Shown: piece after piece, positions 25,089-33,218 of the stretch
Position numbering within the stretch: the first letter of the stretch is position 1
Layout of the letters: each line of letters opens with the position of its first letter
NCBI RefSeq assembly: GCF_019654975.1
Contig: NZ_BPEW01000034.1
Coordinates: forward strand, 1 to 45,864
Source: Shewanella sp. c952
GTDB taxonomy: Bacteria > Pseudomonadota > Gammaproteobacteria > Enterobacterales > Shewanellaceae
DNA: 45,864 nt
Reading direction: 5' to 3'
Position numbers and translations under genes: made by a program
Notes under the pieces: model-generated
The model's database searches: none
The model's input: only the letters and a program-made list of their open reading frames with translations
What the model was told of the DNA's origin: nothing

Positions 25089-25742
25089 ACCTTAACCCTT
25101 TCATCAAGATAAATTAAACACAGCTCTACTGCCTAAGGTTTTATACCGGTGGTAGAGTTGATCATTCTGCACTTTGTTGCTAGTACCATTTCTTTGCCTC
25201 CCCCTAAAATATTGTTGCGAATGTGTTAGAAACATTTGTAAAGCCCAAAATAAACAGCCATTATTGAATTGTCCTTTAAGTCATTACTTAAGTAAGCGCT
25301 TGACTTGTTAGGTCATTTTTTAACCGAACAAACCAGCGTAAATACGTGATCAAGTTAAATATTGCATAAAAAAGATGATCTAGATCAACCTAGAGCAGGC
25401 TTTACCAAAAGTAGGTATATAACAGTTAGATAGACAGCTGTTACTCTCTGCGCCAAGTTAACTATATGTTGATATTGGCTCTGAACCTCATGTGGATTCA
25501 GCAAAAATAGGTACTGTTAAATCGTACTTCGTGAGCATCAAAGCTAGATTAAATTTGGTGCTTGAAGCGATGACAATAGGATATGAAAAGTGGGTTTTTG
25601 ATGTTTTTGTCAATTTTCCAGCCATAAAATAAAGGCCTAGTTGCAGTTTTAGTCGGTTTTTGAGGTTAAAACTTGCTACTGGGGCACTGTACAAATCAAC
25701 AATAACAATAACAAAACACGACTGTACTGGATGAGGGAAGAC
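25089..25742. other. long leader and intergenic region between hrpA and napD
   Basis: About 650 bp without a convincing gene. Seen in order: an imperfect 10-bp hairpin (25124-25133 with 25148-25157) after hrpA; the palindrome TTACTTAAGTAA (25284-25295); an FNR-like site at 25375-25388 with AT-rich -10 candidates at 25412-25421; near-direct repeats GGTACTGTTAAATC (25510-25523) and GGCACTGTACAAATC (25683-25697); and an unsupported 68-codon antisense frame (25488-25694, -). If transcription starts just after the FNR-like site, the nap leader is nearly 400 nt long. Confidence 0.6.
25375..25388 (+). promoter_or_regulatory. FNR/EtrA-like binding site upstream of nap
   Basis: ATGATCTAGATCAA matches the FNR consensus TTGAT-N4-ATCAA at every fixed position but the first. 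Its centre is about 42-47 bp before the start point implied by -10 candidates TAGGTA/TATATA (25412-25421), a class II activator position. Anaerobic activation of nap by FNR (EtrA in Shewanella) is expected. The site lies about 420 bp from napD, which is unusually far. Confidence 0.65.
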
Positions 25743-25820
25743 ATGATTAGTTTACCCAGACAATATCCTTTCAGCTTTATTACTCAGATAGATAAGGAAC
25801 GCAACCATGTCGTTACCTGA
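25743..25820 (+). CDS. possible 25-residue leader peptide overlapping the napD start
   Basis: An ATG with a strong Shine-Dalgarno (GAGGGA, 25733-25738, 4-nt spacer) opens a 25-codon frame (MISLPRQYPF...NHVVT). It ends in a TGA 11 bp after the napD ATG, in another frame. Such an overlap could couple translation into napD. The peptide has no recognisable family and is not NapE-like (no membrane segment). It may equally be chance. Confidence 0.35.
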   Translation: MISLPRQYPFSFITQIDKERNHVVT

Positions 25821-26124
25821 GGCTCATATTTCTAGCTTGCTGGTTCAAGTTAGTCCAGAGCACTTAAGCCAAACTCAAGAACTCATTTTAGAGTTCAAAG
25901 AAGCCGAGATTTATGGTGTCAGCGAAGTCGGAAAAATCGTCGTAGTGTTAGAAACACAAACTGAAGGTTTTATTAGCGACATTATTGGGAAAATAAGTGA
26001 TATGCCGGGTGTGCTTGGTGCAACCATGGTTTACCACCAAATCGATAGTGAACCTACTGAAAGTGCTGAATCCACCAATTTACCCCCTTATAAAAAAGAG
26101 TGTGTTAGCGAGGAACAAGTATGA
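25807..26124 (+). CDS. napD: NapA signal-peptide-binding chaperone NapD
   Basis: A small cytoplasmic protein (105 aa) that binds the Tat leader of NapA and holds export until cofactor insertion is complete. The ferredoxin-like fold pattern is clear: HISSLLVQVSPEHL near the start, GKIVVVLETQ in the middle, then ISDMPGVLGATMVYHQID, matching the NapD signature. The C-terminal 25 residues are a polar tail longer than in E. coli NapD (87 aa). AAGGA eight bases before the ATG supports the start. The stop overlaps the napA start (ATGA). Confidence 0.93.
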   Translation: MSLPEAHISSLLVQVSPEHLSQTQELILEFKEAEIYGVSEVGKIVVVLETQTEGFISDIIGKISDMPGVLGATMVYHQIDSEPTESAESTNLPPYKKECVSEEQV

Positions 26125-28610
26125 AAATGTCTAGACGTGAGTTTATCAAAGCAAATGCAGCAGCGTCTGCTGCAGCACTTGCAGGTGTTACTCTTCCAGC
26201 CACAGCAACGAACTTAATCGCATTAAGTGATGAGTCAAAAATTCATTGGGATAAAGCCCCTTGTCGTTTTTGTGGTACTGGTTGCTCGGTACTTGTTGGA
26301 ACTCAGGAAGGTAAAGTTGTTGCGACCCAAGGTGACCCTGAAGCACCCGTCAATAAAGGCCTTAATTGTATTAAGGGTTATTTTCTTTCTAAAATCATGT
26401 ATGGCGATGACCGCTTAACTCAGCCGTTACTTCGCCAAACAAATGGCAAATTTGATAAAGCTGGCGATTTTGCCCCAGTAAGCTGGGATCAAGCATTTGA
26501 TATCATGGCTGACAAGTGGAAAACGGCATTGAAAGCAAAAGGCCCAACTAGCGTGGGTATGTTTGGTTCAGGTCAGTGGACGGTAATGGAAGGCTATGCT
26601 GCTTCTAAGATGATGAAAGCGGGGTTCCGCTCTAACAACATTGACCCTAATGCTCGCCACTGTATGGCTTCTGCTGTTGGTGGCTTTATGCGAAGCTTCG
26701 GTATCGATGAACCAATGGGCTGTTATGATGACTTCGAAGAAGCAGATGCATTTGTGCTTTGGGGTTCTAATATGGCAGAGATGCACCCGATTTTGTGGAG
26801 CCGCATCACCGACCGTCGCTTGAGCTTTCCACATGTTAAAGTGAACGTGTTATCTACTTATTATCACCGTTCGTTCGAACTCGCTGATAAAGGTTACATT
26901 TTTAAGCCACAAACCGACCTTGTAATTGCAAACTTTATTGCTAATTACATCATTGAAAATGATGCTGTCAATTGGGACTTTGTTAGTAAGCATACCCATT
27001 TCAAGCAGGCAACCACAGATATTGGTTATGGTTTAAGAGATGAGCATCCTCTGCAGCAAGCGGCGGCTAATCCGAATGTCGGTAAGATGTACTCAATTGA
27101 TTTTGAAGAGTACAAAAAGTCAGTAGCACCATATACGCTTGAAAAAGCCGTAGAAATGACCGGCCTAAATGAAGAACAACTGGTTACGCTTGCTAAGCAA
27201 TTCGCTGATCCTAAGATTAAGGTAATGTCTCTTTGGACGATGGGTATGAACCAACATACTCGTGGTGTCTGGATGAATTCGCTTGTTTATAATATTCACT
27301 TGCTAGTGGGTAAAATATCGACTCCTGGTAATGGTCCGTTCTCACTAACGGGTCAACCATCTGCGTGTGGTACAGCGCGTGAAGTTGGTACATTCTCACA
27401 CCGTTTACCTGCAGACATGGTTGTTGCTAACCCTGAGCACCGTAAGCATGCTGAGCATTTGTGGAAAATACCAGAAGGCACAATCCCTGCAAAGCCAGGC
27501 TTTCATGCGGTACTGCAAGATCGCAAGCTTAATGACGGCGTGCTAAATGCTTATTGGACTATGTGTAACAATAACATGCAGGCTGGTCCTAACATCAATC
27601 AGGAGCGTTTACCGGGCTACCGTAATCCGGAAAACTTCATTGTCTGTTCAGATCCGTACCCAACAGCAACTGCACAAGCTGCTGACTTAATCTTGCCTAC
27701 GGCTATGTGGGTAGAAAAAGAGGGGGCTTATGGTAATGCTGAACGCCGTACACAAGTTTGGTATCAGCAGGTTAAAGCACCTGGTGAGGCTAAATCAGAT
27801 CTATGGCAAATCATGGAATTCGCAAAGCGCTTCAAAATTGAAGAGGTGTGGAGCGAAGAGCTAATCGCACAGATGCCAGAAGTACGTGGTAAAAATATGT
27901 GTGAAGTGTTGTTTGAAAACGGCCAAGTTAATAAGTTTCCTTTATCAGAAGCACAAGCACTAAATGATGATGCTAAAGACCAAGGTTACTACGTACAAAA
28001 AGGTCTATTTGAAGAGTATGCAAGCTTCGGACGTGGTCATGGTCATGATTTAGCACCCTATGATCGCTACCATAAAGAGCGCGGATTACGCTGGCCAGTT
28101 GTTGACGGTAAAGAAACAAAATGGCGCTTTAAAGAAGGATCAGATCCTTATGTAGGTAAAGGTAAAGGCTTTGAGTTCTATGGTAAACCAGATGGCAAAG
28201 CATGGATTATTTCAGCGCCATATGAAGCGCCGCCAGAGTCGCCTGATGAAGAGTACAACTTGTGGTTATGTACCGGCCGAGTATTAGAACATTGGCATAC
28301 AGGCACCATGACACGTCGTGTACCTGAACTTTACAAGGCCGTTCCTGATGGGCTTTGTTACATGCATCCAGACGATGCTAAAGCTCATGGTGTTCGTCGT
28401 GGTGATGAAGTGCTAATGAGTAATAAACGTGGTGATATTCGTGTGCGTGTTGAGACTCGTGGACGTAACCGTCCACCAAAAGGATTGGTATTTGTGCCAT
28501 TCTTCGACGCTCGTATCTTAATTAATAAACTGATTTTAGATGCAACGGATCCACTATCAAAACAGACAGACTATAAAAAGTGTCCTGTTAAAATCACGAA
28601 AATAGTATAA
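26121..28610 (+). CDS. napA: periplasmic nitrate reductase catalytic subunit
   Basis: Reduces nitrate to nitrite in the periplasm using a molybdenum bis-MGD centre and one [4Fe-4S] cluster. 829 residues, as in E. coli NapA (828). The Tat signal is MSRREFIKANAAASAAALAG followed by a hydrophobic run and ATA. The Fe-S ligands are Cys48, Cys51, Cys55 and Cys83 (CRFCGTGC and LNCIKG). The Mo-ligating cysteine is Cys181 in ARHCMASAVGGFMR. The molybdopterin-binding C-terminal domain includes TGRVLEHWHTGTMTRRVPEL. Translation is coupled to napD by the 4-bp overlap. Folded export depends on NapD and the Tat system. Confidence 0.97.
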   Translation: MKMSRREFIKANAAASAAALAGVTLPATATNLIALSDESKIHWDKAPCRFCGTGCSVLVGTQEGKVVATQGDPEAPVNKGLNCIKGYFLSKIMYGDDRLTQPLLRQTNGKFDKAGDFAPVSWDQAFDIMADKWKTALKAKGPTSVGMFGSGQWTVMEGYAASKMMKAGFRSNNIDPNARHCMASAVGGFMRSFGIDEPMGCYDDFEEADAFVLWGSNMAEMHPILWSRITDRRLSFPHVKVNVLSTYYHRSFELADKGYIFKPQTDLVIANFIANYIIENDAVNWDFVSKHTHFKQATTDIGYGLRDEHPLQQAAANPNVGKMYSIDFEEYKKSVAPYTLEKAVEMTGLNEEQLVTLAKQFADPKIKVMSLWTMGMNQHTRGVWMNSLVYNIHLLVGKISTPGNGPFSLTGQPSACGTAREVGTFSHRLPADMVVANPEHRKHAEHLWKIPEGTIPAKPGFHAVLQDRKLNDGVLNAYWTMCNNNMQAGPNINQERLPGYRNPENFIVCSDPYPTATAQAADLILPTAMWVEKEGAYGNAERRTQVWYQQVKAPGEAKSDLWQIMEFAKRFKIEEVWSEELIAQMPEVRGKNMCEVLFENGQVNKFPLSEAQALNDDAKDQGYYVQKGLFEEYASFGRGHGHDLAPYDRYHKERGLRWPVVDGKETKWRFKEGSDPYVGKGKGFEFYGKPDGKAWIISAPYEAPPESPDEEYNLWLCTGRVLEHWHTGTMTRRVPELYKAVPDGLCYMHPDDAKAHGVRRGDEVLMSNKRGDIRVRVETRGRNRPPKGLVFVPFFDARILINKLILDATDPLSKQTDYKKCPVKITKIV

Positions 28611-28622
28611 GGCAGGGTTACG

Positions 28623-29093
28623 ATGAAAAAATCAATTTTATTAACATTGAGTATTACCTTAACTCTTATCAGTGGTTTTGCTTTCAGTGAGGAACCGGCA
28701 ACCGGTCTGGACAGAGGGATCGGTGGCGTTGAATCGCTACGTGGCGATACTGAGCTAGAAACCACAAGGCCTGCAGATCCTATGAAGAAAGTGCCGCGCG
28801 ATCAAGTGGATATTGAAAGCAGTTATGTGTTTCAGCCACCATTGATCCCGCATCACATTCGACACTATGAAGTCTCATTGAATGCTAACAAGTGTTTGTC
28901 ATGCCACAGCTGGACTAAAGCGAAGCAGATGGGCGCGACTAAAATCAGTGTGACGCACTTTACTAATCGAAACGACGAAGTATTGGCTGATGTATCTCCA
29001 AGACGCTACTTTTGCTTACAGTGCCACGTAACACAAGCAGATGCGAAACCGTTAGTCGGTAACTCGTTCGAACGTGTTAAATCACTGCAATAA
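28623..29093 (+). CDS. napB: diheme cytochrome subunit of nitrate reductase
   Basis: The small electron-transfer subunit (156 aa) that binds NapA and receives electrons from NapC. A signal peptide (MKKSILLTLSITLTLISGFAFS) directs it to the periplasm. There are two heme c attachment sites: Cys91-Cys94-His95 (CLSCH) and Cys131-Cys134-His135 (CLQCH). Distal histidine candidates are in IPHHIRHYEVSL, a conserved NapB block. It lies 12 bp after napA with an AGGG Shine-Dalgarno, so it is clearly in the same operon. Only two CxxCH motifs are present, as usual for NapB. Confidence 0.96.
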   Translation: MKKSILLTLSITLTLISGFAFSEEPATGLDRGIGGVESLRGDTELETTRPADPMKKVPRDQVDIESSYVFQPPLIPHHIRHYEVSLNANKCLSCHSWTKAKQMGATKISVTHFTNRNDEVLADVSPRRYFCLQCHVTQADAKPLVGNSFERVKSLQ

Positions 29094-29113
29094 CAATTAA
29101 GGCAGGTAATAAT

Positions 29114-29704
29114 ATGAAATGGATTATTAACGCCTTAAAAGGCTTCTGGGGCATATTAAAAAGCCCTAGTAAGGCCGCTGTAGGTATCGTGCTATTTATG
29201 GGGTTTGCAGGCGGACTCATGTTCTGGGGTGCATTTAACACCGGCATGGAAGCGACTAACACTGAAGAGTTTTGTTCTGGATGTCATGCACCTATTGTGG
29301 CTGAAATCCAAGAAACGATTCATTATGCAAACCGATCTGGTGTTCGTGCTATCTGTTCAGATTGTCACGTACCTCATGCTTGGACGGACAAAATCGTGCG
29401 TAAAGTTCAGGCTTCAAAAGAGCTTTTTGCATATTTTGTGACTCAAACCATTAATACACCTGAAAAGTTTAAAGAGCGTCGTGCTCATTTAGCTGAAAGG
29501 GAATGGGCAAGAATGAAGAAGAACGACTCTTTAGAGTGTCGTAACTGTCATAACTTTGAGTTTATGGATTTCTCTGAGCAGAGTCCGCGTAGTGTAAGGC
29601 AGCATTCTACAGCACTTGCGAATGGTGAAAACACCTGTGTCGATTGTCATAAAGGTATTGCCCATAATCTACCAGATATGCACAAAGTTGAAGGTTGGCA
29701 ATAA
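29114..29704 (+). CDS. napC: tetraheme quinol dehydrogenase NapC
   Basis: A membrane-anchored c-type cytochrome of the NapC/NirT family that oxidises quinol and feeds electrons to NapB-NapA. 196 residues. There is one N-terminal membrane helix (about 20-43) and four heme sites: CSGCH (54-58), CSDCH (81-85), CRNCH (142-146) and CVDCH (175-179). This is the whole electron input of the cluster; the iron-sulfur proteins NapG/NapH/NapF are not encoded next to it. The arrangement napDABC corresponds to the NAP-alpha type reported in Shewanella. It lies 20 bp after napB. A closely related paralogue elsewhere (CymA) could partly replace it. Confidence 0.95.
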   Translation: MKWIINALKGFWGILKSPSKAAVGIVLFMGFAGGLMFWGAFNTGMEATNTEEFCSGCHAPIVAEIQETIHYANRSGVRAICSDCHVPHAWTDKIVRKVQASKELFAYFVTQTINTPEKFKERRAHLAEREWARMKKNDSLECRNCHNFEFMDFSEQSPRSVRQHSTALANGENTCVDCHKGIAHNLPDMHKVEGWQ

Positions 29705-29713
29705 GGAGCCATT

Positions 29714-29842
29714 ATGAGTACATTAGAGAATGTTATATGGCATGTCCTTGGCTATACCGCCATGCCAGTCATTATACTTGCAGGTTTTACTGTTGTTGCA
29801 GTTGCTTCTATTTGGATTTTGTCCAAAACCGCTGACAAGTAA
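29714..29842 (+). CDS. short nap-associated membrane protein (42 aa)
   Basis: A 42-residue protein made up largely of one hydrophobic helix: MSTLENVIWHVLGY, then AMPVIILAGF and a Val/Ala/Ile-rich stretch to WILSK, ending in a charged tail (SKTADK). A textbook Shine-Dalgarno (AAGGAG, 5-nt spacer) and a 9-bp gap after napC make it part of the nap operon. It fits the short protein family TIGR02808, described near nap genes in Vibrio and Photobacterium; I give this from memory. It may take the place of NapE, but its sequence is not clearly NapE-like. The role is unknown. It is followed by a strong terminator. Confidence 0.85.
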   Translation: MSTLENVIWHVLGYTAMPVIILAGFTVVAVASIWILSKTADK

Positions 29843-29898
29843 GCTAGAGGATTAGGTGCAAAGGTCTGATGTTGTTGCATTGACCATCGCACTAAATC

Positions 29899-29933
29899 AA
29901 AAAAGCCTGACTTAAATTAAGTCAGGCTTTTTT
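29899..29933. terminator. terminator of the nap operon
   Basis: AAAAAAGCCTGACTT and AAGTCAGGCTTTTTT form a long perfect stem around AAATT, ending in six T, 57 bp after the last nap gene. The A run makes it potentially active from the other side too, for ddl transcripts. Confidence 0.93.
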
Positions 29934-30119
29934 ATGCTTGGCCGTTCTGTGCTGAGGTAATTAGTCTTGAGATTGATTGAAGCCTACAGTGATGCAAATT
30001 TACTATTTAGGCCTAGATATTTTTCTGAACTTTGATGTTGTCTCTAAACATGGTTTGCAAAGCTATTGTAATAGCGTTGCATCTACAGCGGGACAATCTC
30101 GATCATAACGGCTCAGTGT

Positions 30120-31121
30120 CTATGTTTTTTTAATGGTAATGTTACTCGACAGAAATTCTGCAAAACTGTCGCCGTGATTCTGTAGCATCTTGGGAAACAT
30201 AGAAATAGGGGTTAGGCCTGGAAAGGTATTGATCTCATTTAATAGCACTTCACCGTCATCGGTTAAGAAAAAGTCAATACGCGACAGATGTCTAAGCTTC
30301 ATCCCCTTGAAGGCACTGATCGCATATTTACGGATCTCATCGCTGAGCTCTTTTGAGATATCTGCCACGACTTGTGTTTGTGCTTGGCTATTGGCTGCAT
30401 ACTTTTCATCAAAGGTGTAAAAGCTATCACTGGCGCAGATGACTTCACCCGGTACTGTTGCAACCACTTTGCCATCAATTTCATAGACGGCGATTTCTAG
30501 CTCTCTAGCACTAATGGTTTTTTCGACAATGACATAATCTGAAAAAGTAAACGCTTGTGCTAATGTCGACGCCACATCTTCTTGATTATCGATACGGTAA
30601 CAGCCAACGGATGACCCTTGAGACGCAGCCTTAACGAAGATACTGCCCCAATCTTTAAGCGCATTAGTCGCTTGTTCTATGGAGGCATCATTCAACTCAT
30701 TGAGAAACAGATAGGGAGTATTGGGGATGTTCAACGCGCTAAACCACATCTTTGCGGTAATTTTATTAAAGCAATTACGGCTCGCCTCTGCTTTACAGCC
30801 GAAGTAGGGAAGATTAATCAGTTCAAAGTAAGATTGGATATCGCCAGTTTCACCAGGAAAACCGTGAATACAAGGAATGGCAAAATCGACTTCCCATGGT
30901 GCTTTATTATCTGCTTCGAAACGGATCTGCCTGCGGCTAGTTAGCTCGCAATTTGCGCCAGCAGCAGTTCGATAATGACCATTTGCATCTAATTCCACGC
31001 GTAGCACATTAAATTGGGGAAGAGTTGCTAGCGAAGTTTCAAAATAATTTGCTGATAAAAGGGATATTGCATGTTCGTCGCCACCACCACCGCACAGCAA
31101 TAAAATATTCGTTGTACTCAT
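30120..31121 (-). CDS. ddl: D-alanine--D-alanine ligase
   Basis: A cytoplasmic ATP-grasp enzyme joining two D-alanines for the peptidoglycan pentapeptide. 333 residues. N-terminal block LLCGGGGDEHAISLLSA (the usual GGxSxEHxVSLxSA with changes), IHGFPGETGDIQSYFEL with the conserved HG..GE.G, GSIFVKAASQGSSVG for ATP binding, and C-terminal LLNEINTFPGLTPISMFP with the metal-binding Glu/Asn. GGGGA lies before the ATG. It does not sit in a mur/fts division cluster, so it is likely a stand-alone ddl copy. Whether a second ddl exists elsewhere cannot be seen. It lies downstream of recD on the same strand, 117 bp away, and could be co-transcribed. Confidence 0.93.
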   Translation of the reverse strand: MSTTNILLLCGGGGDEHAISLLSANYFETSLATLPQFNVLRVELDANGHYRTAAGANCELTSRRQIRFEADNKAPWEVDFAIPCIHGFPGETGDIQSYFELINLPYFGCKAEASRNCFNKITAKMWFSALNIPNTPYLFLNELNDASIEQATNALKDWGSIFVKAASQGSSVGCYRIDNQEDVASTLAQAFTFSDYVIVEKTISARELEIAVYEIDGKVVATVPGEVICASDSFYTFDEKYAANSQAQTQVVADISKELSDEIRKYAISAFKGMKLRHLSRIDFFLTDDGEVLLNEINTFPGLTPISMFPKMLQNHGDSFAEFLSSNITIKKT

Positions 31122-31238
31122 CTAATCCCCACTTGTAACTGGTTAAAATTTTGCAAGGCTCAACTATGGCGCAATCACTTGGTAATGCAACCGTTCAAGT
31201 TGATTTTAAAGCCAGTAGCTGCTTTTATCTTCTGTTTA

Positions 31239-33218
31239 CTAGCAAGTATCAGCTATTTTGCTCCAAAGACGTTCAGACAAGCCTGAAGAGCGCTGAGTTA
31301 AACGTGAACTTGCTTGCTCAAATATTCGTTGACTGCCTAGACAGGTAAAGTGGTGTTTAGCGCGAGTGATCGCGGTATAAACCAATTCTTTTGATAGCAG
31401 CTGCTGCTGTGCAAGGCTTGGCCTTATTGGCATGACTAACGAGACGTGACTAAATTCACTACCTTGGCTCTTATGAACAGTCATCGCATAGCAAGTTTCG
31501 TGGCTTGGCAAGCGTGCAGGCAGTACTTTTAGCAGTCCACCGTCGGCTTGGATAAAGTGTGCCATTAACCGCCTTGAGTCACTGCTCTCATCGGGCAAAA
31601 TTAACCCAATGTCACCGTTAAAAAGGCCGAGATTATAGTCATTGCTCTGAATGATTACCGGGCGACCAGCATAAAATTCTTGTTCGGGACTAATAAGGCC
31701 AGCGGCTGCAAGACTGATGCTGACACTTTGGTTGATCCCTTCTACGCCATATTCGCCGGCGCGCATAGCGCACAATATACGGTACTGATTGAAGCTATCG
31801 ATAATCTCAGCGGCGGACAGGGCGCTATTGTTCATCAATTTAAGGTAGCAGCCATATTGTTCAACTGACTGCGCTAACAGAGCTTCTAGGCCGAGGTTTG
31901 AGTGATTGCTGCTACTGTTAATATTGCTATGTTCTAACCAAAGTAATTCTTTATAGCCCGTCTGCCACACTTGAGCAATTCTCTGCAAGTTAGCTTGGTT
32001 TACCGCTTCGGCTAATTGACCAATACCAGCATCGCCAATAAAGCGGTGACTGTGCATTAGCATGCAAAGGCTGTCTCCAATCTGTGGGTCATCACTGATA
32101 AAGTTATCTAGTGGATAATTGGTTAGCTGGCTTAACAATTTTGCCTGTTGTTTTGAATAGCGCATCTGCCATCCGTTAGCGCCATTATCTAAATTTACTC
32201 TTAATCCACTACAGATATCAGCAAGGACTGCACCCGCTTCTACGGAGGCTAGCTGGTCTTGATCTCCTAAGAGGATCAGGCTTGCTTGTGCGGGCAGCGC
32301 TGATAACAACTTGTGCATCATTGGTAAATCAACCATAGATGCTTCATCGATAATTAATAGATCAAGTCGTAAAGGGTTATCTTTATGGTGCCTAAATTGA
32401 TGGGAGTTAGGGATAACGCCAAGTAATCGATGCAGAGTGGCGGCCTCTTCTGGGATCTGCGCCATAGTCGATTTAAGTTTATCTTCTGGAAGATGCTGTA
32501 GCTCACTGGCAAGCCGCTGCTTAGATGCTTTGATTGATTCACTTAAACGCGCTGCCGCTTTCCCTGTCGGCGCCACTAGGCGAATAGTCAGTTCTTGCTG
32601 TGAAGTTAGCAGGTACAAAAGCTTAGTTACTGTTGTCGTTTTTCCTGTGCCAGGTCCTCCAGTGATCACCGCTAAGCGTTTGGTTAACGCCGTAGCTGTG
32701 GATATTTTCTGCCAGTCATACTGCTGCTCATTTGAGGTAAATAGCTGTTCGAGTAATATCTTAGCGTCATCTAACGGATCAGTGGATGATTGTTTGAGCA
32801 TCGGCGAATGAGCTAAGCGGATAAGGTGTTCTGCCACTTCACACTCGTAATGGTAATAACGCTGTAAATACAGGTTACCCTTGTCTAAGATCAATGGTGC
32901 TAATGTCGCGCTATCAGGTGTGCTGACGGCATCGAAACTGAGCAGTTCTGTTGTAAGCTCCTCAAGCGTCAGATTAATCTGACATTGGCTTTTTTGCTCT
33001 TTGAGTGGGTTGCCAAAGTCTATTTGTTCAAGGGGCAGGCAGGAGTGCTGGCTCGAAAGATGCTGACTAAGCAAAGTACAGATCAAAATAAACAGCGGAG
33101 ATTGCTGCTGATGAAGCTGCGCCATCTGTAGTGCAAAATGTCTATCAAGCGGTGTTAATAAACGGTCGTTTTGCCACTCTTTAAGTAAAATATCCAATGA
33201 AGCTGAAGTTGTTAACAT
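31239..33218 (-). CDS. recD: exodeoxyribonuclease V subunit alpha (RecD)
   Basis: The 5'-3' SF1 helicase subunit of RecBCD. 659 residues (E. coli 608). Walker A is GGPGTGKTT (187-195, Lys193), with ITKLLYLL-type helices after it. Other helicase motifs are LLIIDEASMVDLPMM (motif II), LILLGDQDQLASVEAGAVLADIC (motif III) and the C-terminal TVHKSQGSEFSHVSLV plus LVYTAITRAKHH (motifs V/VI). The start ATG shares its A with the recB TAA stop (TAATG), so translation is coupled. It is the last gene of recC-recB-recD. Confidence 0.96.
   Translation of the reverse strand: MLTTSASLDILLKEWQNDRLLTPLDRHFALQMAQLHQQQSPLFILICTLLSQHLSSQHSCLPLEQIDFGNPLKEQKSQCQINLTLEELTTELLSFDAVSTPDSATLAPLILDKGNLYLQRYYHYECEVAEHLIRLAHSPMLKQSSTDPLDDAKILLEQLFTSNEQQYDWQKISTATALTKRLAVITGGPGTGKTTTVTKLLYLLTSQQELTIRLVAPTGKAAARLSESIKASKQRLASELQHLPEDKLKSTMAQIPEEAATLHRLLGVIPNSHQFRHHKDNPLRLDLLIIDEASMVDLPMMHKLLSALPAQASLILLGDQDQLASVEAGAVLADICSGLRVNLDNGANGWQMRYSKQQAKLLSQLTNYPLDNFISDDPQIGDSLCMLMHSHRFIGDAGIGQLAEAVNQANLQRIAQVWQTGYKELLWLEHSNINSSSNHSNLGLEALLAQSVEQYGCYLKLMNNSALSAAEIIDSFNQYRILCAMRAGEYGVEGINQSVSISLAAAGLISPEQEFYAGRPVIIQSNDYNLGLFNGDIGLILPDESSDSRRLMAHFIQADGGLLKVLPARLPSHETCYAMTVHKSQGSEFSHVSLVMPIRPSLAQQQLLSKELVYTAITRAKHHFTCLGSQRIFEQASSRLTQRSSGLSERLWSKIADTC

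Noticed and set aside
25507..25513. ATAGGTA as a NarP/NarL heptamer
   Set aside because: A single degenerate 7-mer is expected by chance in 700 bp, and no partner in 7-2-7 arrangement is seen.
25488..25694. 68-codon antisense frame in the nap leader as a gene
   Set aside because: No Shine-Dalgarno, no family resemblance. Kept only as part of the possible repeat block.
32437..32811. 124-codon + frame opposite recD, and the 117-codon + frame at 40240-40593 opposite recC
   Set aside because: Both lie fully inside well-supported genes on the other strand and show no family features.
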